64,000 nt of DNA from Azospirillaceae bacterium (lineage in GTDB: Bacteria > Pseudomonadota > Alphaproteobacteria > Azospirillales > Azospirillaceae). The stretch spans positions 1 through 64,000 of the forward strand of contig JARLIO010000007.1 in assembly GCA_031291675.1 (NCBI GenBank), given 5' to 3'. Positions 16,362 through 26,882 of the stretch are shown piece after piece. The notes under the pieces were generated by a model. It saw nothing but the letters and a program-made list of their open reading frames with translations. It searched no databases and was not told the origin of the DNA. Both the position numbers and the translations under genes were made by a program. The first letter of the stretch is position 1. Every line of letters begins with the position of its first letter.

Positions 16362-18800
16362 ATGGCTGGAGAAAACGTCCTTGTTGTTGAAGATGAACGC
16401 ATTCTCGCCATGCACATGCGACAACAACTGTTAAAACTTGGCTACACCGTGAGTTCGGTCGCTTTTTCCGGTGACCAGGCAATCCAGCAGGCGCGGCAGT
16501 ATGGACCAGACGCCATTTTGATGGATATTCACATCGATGGCGATATTGACGGCATCCAGACCGCCGCGCTGATCGGCGATGAACTGAATATTCCGATCAT
16601 CTATGTCACCGCCTATTCTGAGGAAGCGACGCTGAAACGGGCCCGGGCGACCAAGCCCTTTGGCTATCTGATCAAGCCTTTCACCGAGCGCGAACTGCAT
16701 GCGACGATCCAGATGGCGCTCGAACGCCGGGCCGTCGAAATCGCCTTGCGCCGCAGCAAGGAACATCTCAGCCTCGCCCTCGACGCCGCGGAGATGGGAT
16801 CATGGGATTTCGAGGCATCGACACAACGGATCCGCCGCCATCCCTGGATCGATCCCACCGTTGCGGACTGTCCGGATGGATTTTTCGGAACCGTCGCCGA
16901 AATTATGGGTCGGGTCGAGACCGAGGATCAGGCGCCGTTTGCCGACCGGGTCAACGCGCTTCTGAGCCGGCAACCCTCGGCCCCGATCGAATTCCGCATC
17001 GCCAACGGCGACGGGCAGATCCGGTGGCTCAAAATTCAAGGCCGATCCTTCGCCACCCAATTCGATCGGGACCCCCGGATTATCGGGGTGGTCCAGGATG
17101 TCACGCAACAGCGTATCGCCGAGGTCCGCCTGAGTCAGGCCGAGATCCTGCTTAGAACAACCCAAGATGGTATTGTTATTTTGAGCAGCGCCTTGGAGGT
17201 GCTCGCCGCCAATCGCGGCTTTTGCGATATCACCGGCCATGACGAAGCGACCTTGTTGGGCCACACCCTGGAAATCCTGGCCCCGGCAATCCATCGCGAA
17301 CTTTCCGGACACCGCTTCGAGAGCAGCTTGGCGACGGCGGGATACTGGCGCAACCAGTTCCAGATGTCGCACCGCAATGGCACGCCGCTGTCCCTGATCA
17401 TCAACGTCACACCGATCAATTCCGGTCATCGCGATACCACCCGGTATGTCGCGGTGTTTTCCGATATGACCGCGATCCGCCGGGCCGAACGGGACCTGGA
17501 ACACCTCGCCCACTATGATCCGCTGACCGATCTGCCGAACCGGTTCCTGGCGATGGATCGTCTCGATCAGGCGATCGCGAGCCATCAACGCGATCAGGAA
17601 CGCGTCGGGCTGATGTTCGTCGACCTCGATCATTTCAAGGACGTCAACGACACGCTGGGCCATAGCGCCGGAGACGAGCTCCTGCGCATCGTCGCCGGCC
17701 GCATGCGGGATGCCCTGCGCAGCGAGGATACCGTGGCGCGCCTGGGTGGCGACGAATTCATGATCATCCTCACCCAGATTGACAGCATCGACGAAATCGC
17801 CGGGCTCGCCCGGCGGCTTCTGGCCTGCATCAGCGACCCCACTGCGGTCCCCGAAGGCCGACTGAGCACCTCGGCCAGTATCGGCATCAGCCTGTATCCC
17901 GGTGACGGCAACACGCGAGAGGAATTGATTCGCGCCGCCGACACCGCAATGTATGAAGCAAAGGCGAAAGGCCGCAACACATTCGCCTTTTACACTGAAG
18001 AGATGACGCAAGCCGCGATTTTCTATTTCTCGATGGCGCGTGATTTGCGACGCGGACTCGCCGATGGCGAGCTGCGACTCTATTATCAACCGCAGTTTTC
18101 GATCGAAAGCGGCGCGTTGACGGGTGTCGAGGCGTTGATCCGCTGGCAGCATCGTGATGAAGGGCTGCGGGGCGCCGCTTCCGTGATTCCGATCGCCGAA
18201 CGCAGTGGCCTGATTGTCGAGATTGGCGAGTGGGTCATCCGCGAGGCCTGTCGCCAAGCCCAGGATTGGCGTCAGGCCGGTCTGGCACCGGTCCGAATTG
18301 CGATCAATGTCTCGCCCTCCCAGATCAGGGACGACCGCCTGTCCCTGATCATCGGACAGGCGTTGCAGGATTTCGACATCCAGCCGGCGCAGCTCGAAGT
18401 CGAAATCACCGAAACCGTCCTGCAGAACGGACCCGATTGCATCGAACAGCTTCAGAGATTGAAAGAAATTGGCATCATGCTTTCGATCGATGATTTCGGA
18501 ACCGGCTATTCGTGCCTCAGCTCCCTCAAGACCATGCCGATACAACGGATCAAGATCGATCAATCATTTATCCAGGGCATCCCGGACAATCATGACAATG
18601 TCGCAATCACCGAAGCAATCGTCGCGATCGCGCACCGGCTCGGCCTTCTGGTTCTCGCGGAGGGCGTTGAGACTGTCGAGCAGCTCGACTTTCTTCGAGG
18701 GCTCGGCTGCGAGGAAAGCCAGGGCTATTACCATGCCCGCCCCCTGCCGCCGCAAGCTCTTGCCGATCAACTGCGCCGGTGGGGCGCCACAACAGGGTGA
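16362..18800 (+). CDS. Response regulator with REC-PAS-PAS-GGDEF-EAL domains
   Basis: This 812-residue protein begins with a receiver domain (phospho-acceptor D55 in ILMDIHIDG, K105 in YLIKPF). Two PAS-like domains follow (about 130-250 and 255-375). A diguanylate cyclase domain has an intact GGDEF (462-466), and an RxxD inhibitory site (R453-D456) lies five residues before it. The phosphodiesterase domain has an intact EAL (590-592) and DDFGTGYS. By motif both cyclic-di-GMP synthesis and breakdown are possible; which dominates probably depends on phosphorylation. AAGGA precedes the ATG. It is the evident output of the adjacent kinase. The 3' end overlaps the convergent oxyR gene by 34 bases. 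Confidence 0.94.
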   Translation: MAGENVLVVEDERILAMHMRQQLLKLGYTVSSVAFSGDQAIQQARQYGPDAILMDIHIDGDIDGIQTAALIGDELNIPIIYVTAYSEEATLKRARATKPFGYLIKPFTERELHATIQMALERRAVEIALRRSKEHLSLALDAAEMGSWDFEASTQRIRRHPWIDPTVADCPDGFFGTVAEIMGRVETEDQAPFADRVNALLSRQPSAPIEFRIANGDGQIRWLKIQGRSFATQFDRDPRIIGVVQDVTQQRIAEVRLSQAEILLRTTQDGIVILSSALEVLAANRGFCDITGHDEATLLGHTLEILAPAIHRELSGHRFESSLATAGYWRNQFQMSHRNGTPLSLIINVTPINSGHRDTTRYVAVFSDMTAIRRAERDLEHLAHYDPLTDLPNRFLAMDRLDQAIASHQRDQERVGLMFVDLDHFKDVNDTLGHSAGDELLRIVAGRMRDALRSEDTVARLGGDEFMIILTQIDSIDEIAGLARRLLACISDPTAVPEGRLSTSASIGISLYPGDGNTREELIRAADTAMYEAKAKGRNTFAFYTEEMTQAAIFYFSMARDLRRGLADGELRLYYQPQFSIESGALTGVEALIRWQHRDEGLRGAASVIPIAERSGLIVEIGEWVIREACRQAQDWRQAGLAPVRIAINVSPSQIRDDRLSLIIGQALQDFDIQPAQLEVEITETVLQNGPDCIEQLQRLKEIGIMLSIDDFGTGYSCLSSLKTMPIQRIKIDQSFIQGIPDNHDNVAITEAIVAIAHRLGLLVLAEGVETVEQLDFLRGLGCEESQGYYHARPLPPQALADQLRRWGATTG

Positions 18801-19705
18801 TCGGCGGAAGCCGCGCGACTGGGCAGGTCCAGGTCGCGGAGGAAATCGGCGATCATGATGTGATGGGCCGCCCGGGTATCGCGGCGGCGCCACACCATCC
18901 CGATGGTTCGGCCCAACGATGTGCCCGCCGGCTGGTGCTGGTACTGGATCAGCCCGGCCATGGTCGTCGTCGCCCCGGCGGCCAAGGCCGGCATCAGAGT
19001 CCAGCCGGCACCGCTGGCGACCATGTGGCGCAGCGTCTCAAGACCGGTGGCATGTCGGCGACCCGGAGCCGAACGCGGCGCCGCGCATGCGGCCAGGGCC
19101 TGATCGCGCAAACAATGCCCTTCCTCCAGGAGCAGCAGGCCATCATCGCTGCCAGGATCGATATCGCGGTGCCAATCGGATGGCGCCGCGACGACGAAGG
19201 GCTCGAAGAACAACGGCACCTCCGTCAGCGACGGGTCGCCCGCCGGCAGCGCCAGCAGCACCGCGTCCAGCCGGGCCGCGCGGAGATCTGCCAGCAGCCC
19301 CTCGGTCCGGCCTTCCTCCAGGCGCAGCTCAAGCGCCGGAAAGCGGTCGCGCAGCGGGCGGAGAATATGGGGAAACAGATAGGGGCCAAGGGTCTGGATC
19401 GCGCCCAGCGCCAGCGGGCCGGCGGGGGCCTCAGTCCAGGCCTTGGGCAGATCCAGGAGGGCCCGGGCTTGAGCCAGGACCGCGACCGCGTGCTGTAGGA
19501 CCTGATCGCCAAATCGCGTCGGCACCGCACCTTTGCCGGTTCGCTCAAAAACCGCCACGCCGAGCACCGCCTCGACCTTGGCGACCTGCGCGCTGAGGCC
19601 GGGCTGGCTGACGCCGCACCATGCGGCGGCACGCCCAAAATGCCGATGTTCGGCGACCGCAACGAGATATTCCAGATCGCGAAACGACAGGCCGCCAAAG
19701 CTCAT
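18767..19705 (-). CDS. oxyR: Hydrogen peroxide-inducible transcriptional activator
   Basis: A 312-residue LysR-family regulator with an N-terminal helix-turn-helix (FGRAAAWCGVSQPGLSAQVAKVE). The redox module is diagnostic of OxyR: LEEGHCLRDQAL then C, giving C198 and C207 at the same spacing as E. coli C199 and C208, followed by ATGLETLRHMVASGAGWTLMPA. Peroxide would form the disulfide and switch on transcription. It is divergent from katG, the classic target. ATG 19705 is preferred over the adjacent GTG. An OxyR-type operator overlaps its 5' leader, implying autoregulation. Confidence 0.95.
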   Translation of the reverse strand: MSFGGLSFRDLEYLVAVAEHRHFGRAAAWCGVSQPGLSAQVAKVEAVLGVAVFERTGKGAVPTRFGDQVLQHAVAVLAQARALLDLPKAWTEAPAGPLALGAIQTLGPYLFPHILRPLRDRFPALELRLEEGRTEGLLADLRAARLDAVLLALPAGDPSLTEVPLFFEPFVVAAPSDWHRDIDPGSDDGLLLLEEGHCLRDQALAACAAPRSAPGRRHATGLETLRHMVASGAGWTLMPALAAGATTTMAGLIQYQHQPAGTSLGRTIGMVWRRRDTRAAHHIMIADFLRDLDLPSRAASADHPVVAPHRRS

Positions 19706-19715
19706 CACAGACTCG

Positions 19716-19752
19716 ATAGGTTTTTTCTATCGAAATCATAACATTCATCGCT
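19716..19752. promoter_or_regulatory. Putative OxyR-binding site upstream of oxyR
   Basis: ATAG-N7-CTAT is perfect at 19716-19730. After a seven-base spacer comes ATAA-N7-CGCT (19738-19752), a degraded second half. The arrangement follows the OxyR consensus of four tetrads spaced by seven. It lies just upstream of the oxyR start codon, in the oxyR-katG divergent region, and so could mediate both autorepression and katG activation. Confidence 0.65.
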
Positions 19753-22248
<2,496 letters not shown>

Positions 22249-22264
22249 CACGGCCCGGTGATCC

Positions 22265-22290
22265 CCAGGCCGCGCGAAAAAGCGGCCTGG
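22265..22290 (+). terminator. Hairpin after katG
   Basis: CCAGGCCGC (22265-22273) and GCGGCCTGG (22282-22290) form a perfect nine-base-pair GC-rich stem with an A-rich loop, 16 bases after the katG stop. There is no downstream T-run, so termination strength is uncertain. Confidence 0.6.
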
Positions 22291-22336
22291 AGGTGCCGGC
22301 GATCGCTGTCCGTCATGCGTTCGGCCTGAACTGAAA

Positions 22337-22425
22337 TTCCGGCGACAACGTCCCGCCCTTGCCCGATCTTGTCGCCGGAACACCACAGCCAGGAGCCCGC
22401 CATTTTGCGGTAATCGCGAAAATGG
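22337..22425. repeat. Two inverted repeats upstream of the 22460 gene
   Basis: The first is a perfect 12-base inverted repeat, TTCCGGCGACAA (22337-22348) with TTGTCGCCGGAA (22369-22380), across a 20-base spacer. The second (22400-22425) pairs CCATTTT-GCG with CGC-G-AAAATGG around a five-base loop with one bulge. Both lie within 125 bases of the next gene's start and may be operator or mRNA structures, or relics of a mobile repeat. Confidence 0.5.
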
Positions 22426-22459
22426 AGCGCGACGCGGGTGGACTTGCTATAACAGCCCC

Positions 22460-24061
22460 ATGATTACGACGCTGCGCTGTTCTCTGGCCGCCTTGTTGCT
22501 GTTCGCCTCCGTCATCGACGACCGAGCCCAATCCGTCGCGAGCGCACCAGCGGCCGAGGCGGCAAACACCACGGCCGGACCGACGCAGAGCGCGGTGTTT
22601 GACCTGTTGTCGCAACGCCCCGGGGCGCGAACGGGACGGGTTTCGATCACCACCGAATCCGGCGGCCTGCTCGTCAGCGGCGACGTCGACGGTCCAGTAC
22701 CCCGCTTCCCAACGACGATTAGTGAAATTCCCAATTCCGACCATGTCGAGTTGTGGCTCGCCGTCGAGACGAGTTGGGGCAGCCCGCCGATCGGCTGGGG
22801 CAATCCATTCGAGGACCGCACCCTCGACAGCGAAAAGGATTGCAGCTCCGACGACGGCACCGATGATTCCAACGCTGCCGAGACCTGTCGCCTGTGGTAT
22901 CGCGCCCAACAGCGCTATCGCGCCAAATTCGACCGGTTGCTGATCCGCCAATGGCAGCTGGCACCGCGGATCGCCATCGAGAGTTTCGCAGCCCCCGCCT
23001 TCCGGGCCCTGGGCACCAATCTGCAACAACAGCTGCAAATCCTGAGGCCAACGGGACTGCCGGTCCTGGCCGCCGTCACGCCCGCTTCGCCGGGGGCTCC
23101 GGGTTACGGCTTCACCGTTCGGATCCCCTGGAGTGCCTTTCCCCCGACCGGCAGCCTTTCTCTGGGCCGGGTCCATCTGATGGTTGAGGTGTTCTCGCCC
23201 GGCTCGGAGACAGGACAATACGGTCCCTTCGCGTCAACCAGCCGTCACCGCAACTATGGCCAAGCCGACAGTTTCCCGATCGTGACCTTGGATCCGCCGC
23301 GACAATACCGCATCACGCCGTGCGATTACCCGCTGCGGGCCCGCAACAGCCGCGACGACCGCGACCTGCCGGCCTTTTTCCTGCCGACCGCCGATAGCGA
23401 CGTGCGCGAAATCTTCGTCGTTGAGAACCCGGTGATCGGGGATCGTGATCCCGGCACCCGGAATTCCCCGGTGATCACGACGACTCCGTTCGCCGTTCAT
23501 GTGCTGGCCCCCGAAACCTTCGCCTGCGGTCCGTCCCTGGCACTACGAAGCGGCGACCGGGTGTTGCGATCCGACGACGTCCTGGACGGTGATTTCACGG
23601 TGCTGCCGCTGGGACCGCGGCGTTGGCTCGCCAAGTTCGGCCCGACCCTGGGCGACGACGACGACGAGGCCCACTGGCCGTGTGGCGCCTGTTCATCGCT
23701 TGACTTGTCGATGGTCGTGTTCGATCTCGACACCGGCCCCCGCGTGGTGCTGTCGGAAACCCGCCCGCTCGACGACACCGAAAATCCGACCGATCAACAT
23801 TTCATCTTTTCACCCGACTGGCGCCGCATCACCCTGGTAACCCGTCCCGGCGGTGAACCGGCCGGTCCCGACGATGGTCCGGACAAGGACCATCCGGACA
23901 GGGACCATCCGGACAGGGACCATCCGGACAAGGCCGCCCCTGGGATCGGTGCCGACGCGCCCCAGCCGCGCCGCCAGGAATGGTGCCTGCGGGACCTAAC
24001 CGGCAGCTACCAGTCTTGCGCCGACGACAGCGCGCGAATCGGCGGTGACAACCCTCACTGA
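22460..24061 (+). CDS. Secreted protein of unknown function, possible CBM9/DOMON-like fold
   Basis: The 533-residue protein has a signal peptide at its N-terminus (CSLAALLLFASV core). The mature N-terminal third includes LLVSGDVDG and SDHVELWLAVE, and later YGFTVRIPWSAFPP. This pattern resembles DOMON- or CBM9-like beta-sandwich domains that bind haem or sugar, but the match is by eye only. Several acidic clusters (GDDDDEAHW, SSDDGTDD) and paired cysteines suggest an extracytoplasmic, perhaps calcium-binding, role. Near the C-terminus is a tandem DHPDR repeat. The end (QEWCLRDLTGSYQSC) has two cysteines that could pair. It stands alone, not in an operon. I do not recognise a specific function. 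Confidence 0.75.
   Translation: MITTLRCSLAALLLFASVIDDRAQSVASAPAAEAANTTAGPTQSAVFDLLSQRPGARTGRVSITTESGGLLVSGDVDGPVPRFPTTISEIPNSDHVELWLAVETSWGSPPIGWGNPFEDRTLDSEKDCSSDDGTDDSNAAETCRLWYRAQQRYRAKFDRLLIRQWQLAPRIAIESFAAPAFRALGTNLQQQLQILRPTGLPVLAAVTPASPGAPGYGFTVRIPWSAFPPTGSLSLGRVHLMVEVFSPGSETGQYGPFASTSRHRNYGQADSFPIVTLDPPRQYRITPCDYPLRARNSRDDRDLPAFFLPTADSDVREIFVVENPVIGDRDPGTRNSPVITTTPFAVHVLAPETFACGPSLALRSGDRVLRSDDVLDGDFTVLPLGPRRWLAKFGPTLGDDDDEAHWPCGACSSLDLSMVVFDLDTGPRVVLSETRPLDDTENPTDQHFIFSPDWRRITLVTRPGGEPAGPDDGPDKDHPDRDHPDRDHPDKAAPGIGADAPQPRRQEWCLRDLTGSYQSCADDSARIGGDNPH
23882..23932 (+). repeat. 15-base tandem repeat inside the secreted-protein gene
   Basis: Three 15-base units of the form GACARGGACCATCCG (23882-23896, 23897-23911, 23912-23926) are followed by a partial fourth. 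The frame is kept, encoding DKDHP-DRDHP-DRDHP. Units two and three are identical, indicating recent expansion; copy number may vary between strains. Confidence 0.9.
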
Positions 24062-24102
24062 TCCCCAGACCACGACGAGTGGCGCTCCTGGCGGCTTGGG
24101 AA

Positions 24103-24426
24103 TCAGCCGACGACCAGCGCCCGCCAAGCCACGAACGTGACCATCCCGGTGACAATGGTTGGCAATTGCCGGCGGCTGACCGCGGCAACACCGATGGCGG
24201 TCACGGCAGCGACCAGATAGGCGTTTCGACCCGTCAGTTCGACGCCATGGCCATGGGGCATCAGCACCCCCGGGACGATGATCGCAGCCAGAACCGCGAC
24301 AGGAACAAACCCCAGCCCAAGCGACAACCAATCCGGGAACACGACACCACGGCCGAGCACAAAGAACGCCGCCTTGACGGCCAGGGTTACCACCGCCATC
24401 CCGACAATGATCAGCATTTCATTCAT
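24103..24426 (-). CDS. azlD: AzlD family branched-chain amino acid exporter subunit
   Basis: A 107-residue membrane protein with about four hydrophobic helices. The N-terminal MAVVTLAVKAAFF and central FVPVAVLAAIIVPGVL segments are typical of AzlD. AzlD partners AzlC to export branched-chain amino acids or their analogues. Its start overlaps the azlC stop by eight bases, confirming co-translation. Confidence 0.88.
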   Translation of the reverse strand: MNEMLIIVGMAVVTLAVKAAFFVLGRGVVFPDWLSLGLGFVPVAVLAAIIVPGVLMPHGHGVELTGRNAYLVAAVTAIGVAAVSRRQLPTIVTGMVTFVAWRALVVG

Positions 24427-25147
24427 GGTGCACCATCATCCGCCCGCGACCCCGCACCATGCTGACCACCATGCCGGTGACGACGCCACCAACCACCGCA
24501 GCCATCAGACCGGAGCGATAGGGCCAGTCGGCCCCGATCAGCGCCACGCCCCCGGCCACCAACGCCGCAGCCACCGGGGCCAGCCCCACCAACTGCGGCA
24601 CCACAATCGCAATAAAGGTCGCGATCATGGCGAAGTCCAGCCCGCAAGCCTGGAGCTGCGGGATCGCCTGACCGAAGCAGAGCCCGGCCAGCGTTCCCAA
24701 TTGCCAGGTGACGTACAAGGTGACGGCGGATCCCAGAAAGTACCAGTGACGATGCACACCTTCCGGTTGTCGACGGAAATGCCCGGCGACGACGGCGAAC
24801 GTCTCATCCGTCAACAGGAAACCCAGCGCCCAGCGCCACCGCGCCGGCAAACGCGCCACATCGGGTAACAACACCGCGCCATACAGAAGATGACGCATAT
24901 TGACGATGCCCGTCGTCAGCCAAATCACCACCATCCCGGCATGGCCGGCAATCAGCCCCAGGGCGATGAACTGGCTCGATCCGGCAAAAACCAGCAGTGA
25001 CATCAGTTGCGCCTGCCACAAGCTCAGGGGACCGGCGGCAGCGACCGCACCGAATATGATCCCGAACGGCAGGGCCCCCAGCGCGAGGGGAATCGTATCA
25101 CGGGCGCCCCCGATGAACCGGATCCCCCAACGCGGGCCCGGGTTCAT
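24419..25147 (-). CDS. azlC: AzlC family branched-chain amino acid exporter subunit
   Basis: The 242-residue inner-membrane protein carries the AzlC hallmarks ALPFGIIFGAVAAAGPLSLWQ, FAGSSQFIALGLI, GIVNMRHLLYGA and LLTDETFAV. With AzlD it forms a small export system for branched-chain amino acids. The genes form a two-gene unit convergent to the secreted-protein gene. Nothing in the sequence reveals the regulator. Confidence 0.93.
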   Translation of the reverse strand: MNPGPRWGIRFIGGARDTIPLALGALPFGIIFGAVAAAGPLSLWQAQLMSLLVFAGSSQFIALGLIAGHAGMVVIWLTTGIVNMRHLLYGAVLLPDVARLPARWRWALGFLLTDETFAVVAGHFRRQPEGVHRHWYFLGSAVTLYVTWQLGTLAGLCFGQAIPQLQACGLDFAMIATFIAIVVPQLVGLAPVAAALVAGGVALIGADWPYRSGLMAAVVGGVVTGMVVSMVRGRGRMMVHHE

Positions 25148-25184
25148 GTCGTTGGCCCATCATTGGCCCGGCTGCGGGTCAATT

Positions 25185-25523
25185 TCACGGCACCACGTGG
25201 CCACGGATCGGTCCACAATGGCAGGTTGATCCCAGTGGCCGTGGACCCCGGGTCGGACAGGTGAAAGGCGGTGGCGGCATGGCCCCCGGGAATGGCGGCC
25301 GCGGAAACGCTTCGCACTGGAATCCAGCCGGACGCGGATGATAGCGCGGCGGCGGCGGCGGCGGACACGGCACCGGCCCATAGGGACCCGCGCACATCGG
25401 CGGCGGCCCGCCGCAGGGAACCGGTCCATTGGGGCTGGGGCAAAGCTGCGGCTGAGCCGCGGCACCGGTGGAGACCACAAACAATATGGCCAGGGCCAAC
25501 GCCATTTTGACGAGAGATGCCAT
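25185..25523 (-). CDS. Small secreted proline- and cysteine-rich protein
   Basis: The 112-residue precursor has a clear signal peptide (ALALAILFVVSTGAAA) and a mature part dominated by proline. Two related units, PNGPVPCGGPPP and PYGPVPCPPPPPP, are followed by spaced cysteines. Eight or so cysteines in a Pro-rich background suggest an extracytoplasmic, disulfide-linked structure. The frame is open upstream, but ATG 25523 is chosen because it starts the signal peptide and follows a G-rich site. The function is not recognised. It lies 37 bases downstream of azlC's start on the same strand, with no overlap. Confidence 0.6.
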   Translation of the reverse strand: MASLVKMALALAILFVVSTGAAAQPQLCPSPNGPVPCGGPPPMCAGPYGPVPCPPPPPPRYHPRPAGFQCEAFPRPPFPGAMPPPPFTCPTRGPRPLGSTCHCGPIRGHVVP

Positions 25524-25662
25524 AGGTGAAACCCCCTTTGAGAACGAAAGTCCGGCGCGGACGCCGTATTGTCCGAGGCGCATATCCTGCCTGATCGTTC
25601 GCGTCCAGCGACAAGAACGGGACAGGGACGGCGGGATGCCGTGACCCGGCGATATCCTGGCC

Positions 25663-26052
25663 TCAGTACAGGCGCCCACCATCCGGGACCGACCGGTCGG
25701 GCTGGATCAGCACGACACGTCCGGCGTCATCGGGGACACCGAGGGTCAGGACCTCGGAACGGAACTTTCCGATCTGCCGCGGCGGAAAATTGACGACCGC
25801 CAAGACCTGGCGGCCGATCAGGGCTTCGGGCTGATAGAGCCCGGTTATCTGGGCCGAACTCTGCCGAATGCCCAGGGGCGCCCCAAAATCGATTTCGAGT
25901 CGATAGGCCGGTCGCCGGGCGCCCACCAGGGGCGCGGCCGTTCTAATCGTGCCGACTCGAATATCCAGCCTTAGAAAGGTCGCGATGTCGGTAACCAGGC
26001 ATTCGCTGGCGACATCGGACGGGACGGCTTCAGCAGCATCGGAGTTGGTCAC
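25663..26052 (-). CDS. csaA: tRNA-binding protein of the CsaA family
   Basis: This is a single tRNA-binding OB-fold domain like that at the C-terminus of bacterial MetRS. It has LDIRVGTI, RRPAYRLEIDFGAPLGIRQSS, AQITGLYQ, GRQVLAVVNFPPRQIGKFRSEVL and a closing VPDGGRLY. CsaA proteins bind tRNA and have been described as chaperone-like in Bacillus. The domain core begins about 30 residues into the frame. No ATG is available there; a GTG at 26052 is taken as start, and an upstream TTG (26070) is possible. The start is therefore uncertain. Confidence 0.88.
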   Translation of the reverse strand: MTNSDAAEAVPSDVASECLVTDIATFLRLDIRVGTIRTAAPLVGARRPAYRLEIDFGAPLGIRQSSAQITGLYQPEALIGRQVLAVVNFPPRQIGKFRSEVLTLGVPDDAGRVVLIQPDRSVPDGGRLY

Positions 26053-26115
26053 GCGATCACCAACGGACAAGGATGCTGTGAGTTTAGGCTAAGCTTCGAC
26101 CACAGGCAAGGTCCC

Positions 26116-26144
26116 GTTCGGGCGGTGCCTGGCACCACCCGAAC
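26116..26144. repeat. Long hairpin between csaA and phasin genes
   Basis: GTTCGGGCGGTGCC and GGCACCACCCGAAC form an almost perfect 14-base stem (one mismatch) around a single base. It lies 63 bases upstream of csaA and 101 bases beyond the phasin stop, so it may end phasin transcription, though no T-run follows on that strand. Confidence 0.5.
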
Positions 26145-26245
26145 AGCTACGGTCCGCCTTACCGGCAGCCTTTCACCAAAAGTCAAAAAAAGCAAAAGTC
26201 GACAGGACCCCGGCTTGTCGCAACCGCCCCCGACTTTGCCCCACC

Positions 26246-26674
26246 TTATTTCTTGTGCTTGGTAACCTGCTCTTTGAGCTCTTCGAGGCTTTCGCGGACG
26301 CGATTGCTGATCACTTCAGCGGCCTCATGGTTCGACTTGGTGACCAGCTCGGTCAATTCCTTGGCGTTGACCAGGGCGCGCTCAAAGGCGGCCTTCACCA
26401 GCTCCGCCTGCTTGGCGACCTTTTCTTCCGGCGTGCCGGCGCCCAGGGCTTCCTGCAACACCTGGCTGGCCTGCTCCAGCGTCTGACGCAGGATCTCGGT
26501 CTGACGGCGAACCAAAGTCTGAACGCCTTCGAAAGCCAACTGATTGGCGGCGGTCAGGGCTTCGATGTTCTTCCGCTGGGTCGCCAGCACGGCCTCGACA
26601 TCAACGCCCGGCACCTTGAACTCAGAGAGAATCTTGCTGAAGTCGACGTCAAAAAACGGATTTGCCTTAGCCAT
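26246..26674 (-). CDS. Phasin family protein
   Basis: A 142-residue, almost wholly helical amphipathic protein. Phasin-family features are the N-terminal NPFFDVDFSKILSEFKVPGVD, the QRKNIEALTAANQLAFEGVQ segment, RRQTEILRQTLEQAS and a charged C-terminal tail. Phasins coat polyhydroxyalkanoate granules, so the cell probably stores PHA. An AGAGGA ribosome-binding site nine bases before the ATG supports the start. The adjacent TetR-type gene may control it, which is inference from position. Confidence 0.92.
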   Translation of the reverse strand: MAKANPFFDVDFSKILSEFKVPGVDVEAVLATQRKNIEALTAANQLAFEGVQTLVRRQTEILRQTLEQASQVLQEALGAGTPEEKVAKQAELVKAAFERALVNAKELTELVTKSNHEAAEVISNRVRESLEELKEQVTKHKK

Positions 26675-26882
26675 TTGATGTTCCTCTGTTTGTCGTTCGC
26701 CCCCGGACGGTCGATCGCGGGAGGCCTAATCCAGACGGGAAGGTCTTGCTGGCAAGAAGTGTCGGCACCGATGCTGCACCGCAGCGATCGATGATACATT
26801 GTGCGGATTGCCCGTTCCGGCGTCAACCACCTTTGATGCACCGCAACATGATCAGAGCGAAGTGTCGCACCACAGCATCAAC

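Noticed and set aside
23882-23932. Tandem repeat considered as a CRISPR-like array
   Set aside because: The units are contiguous 15-mers without spacers, keep the reading frame and lie inside a gene.
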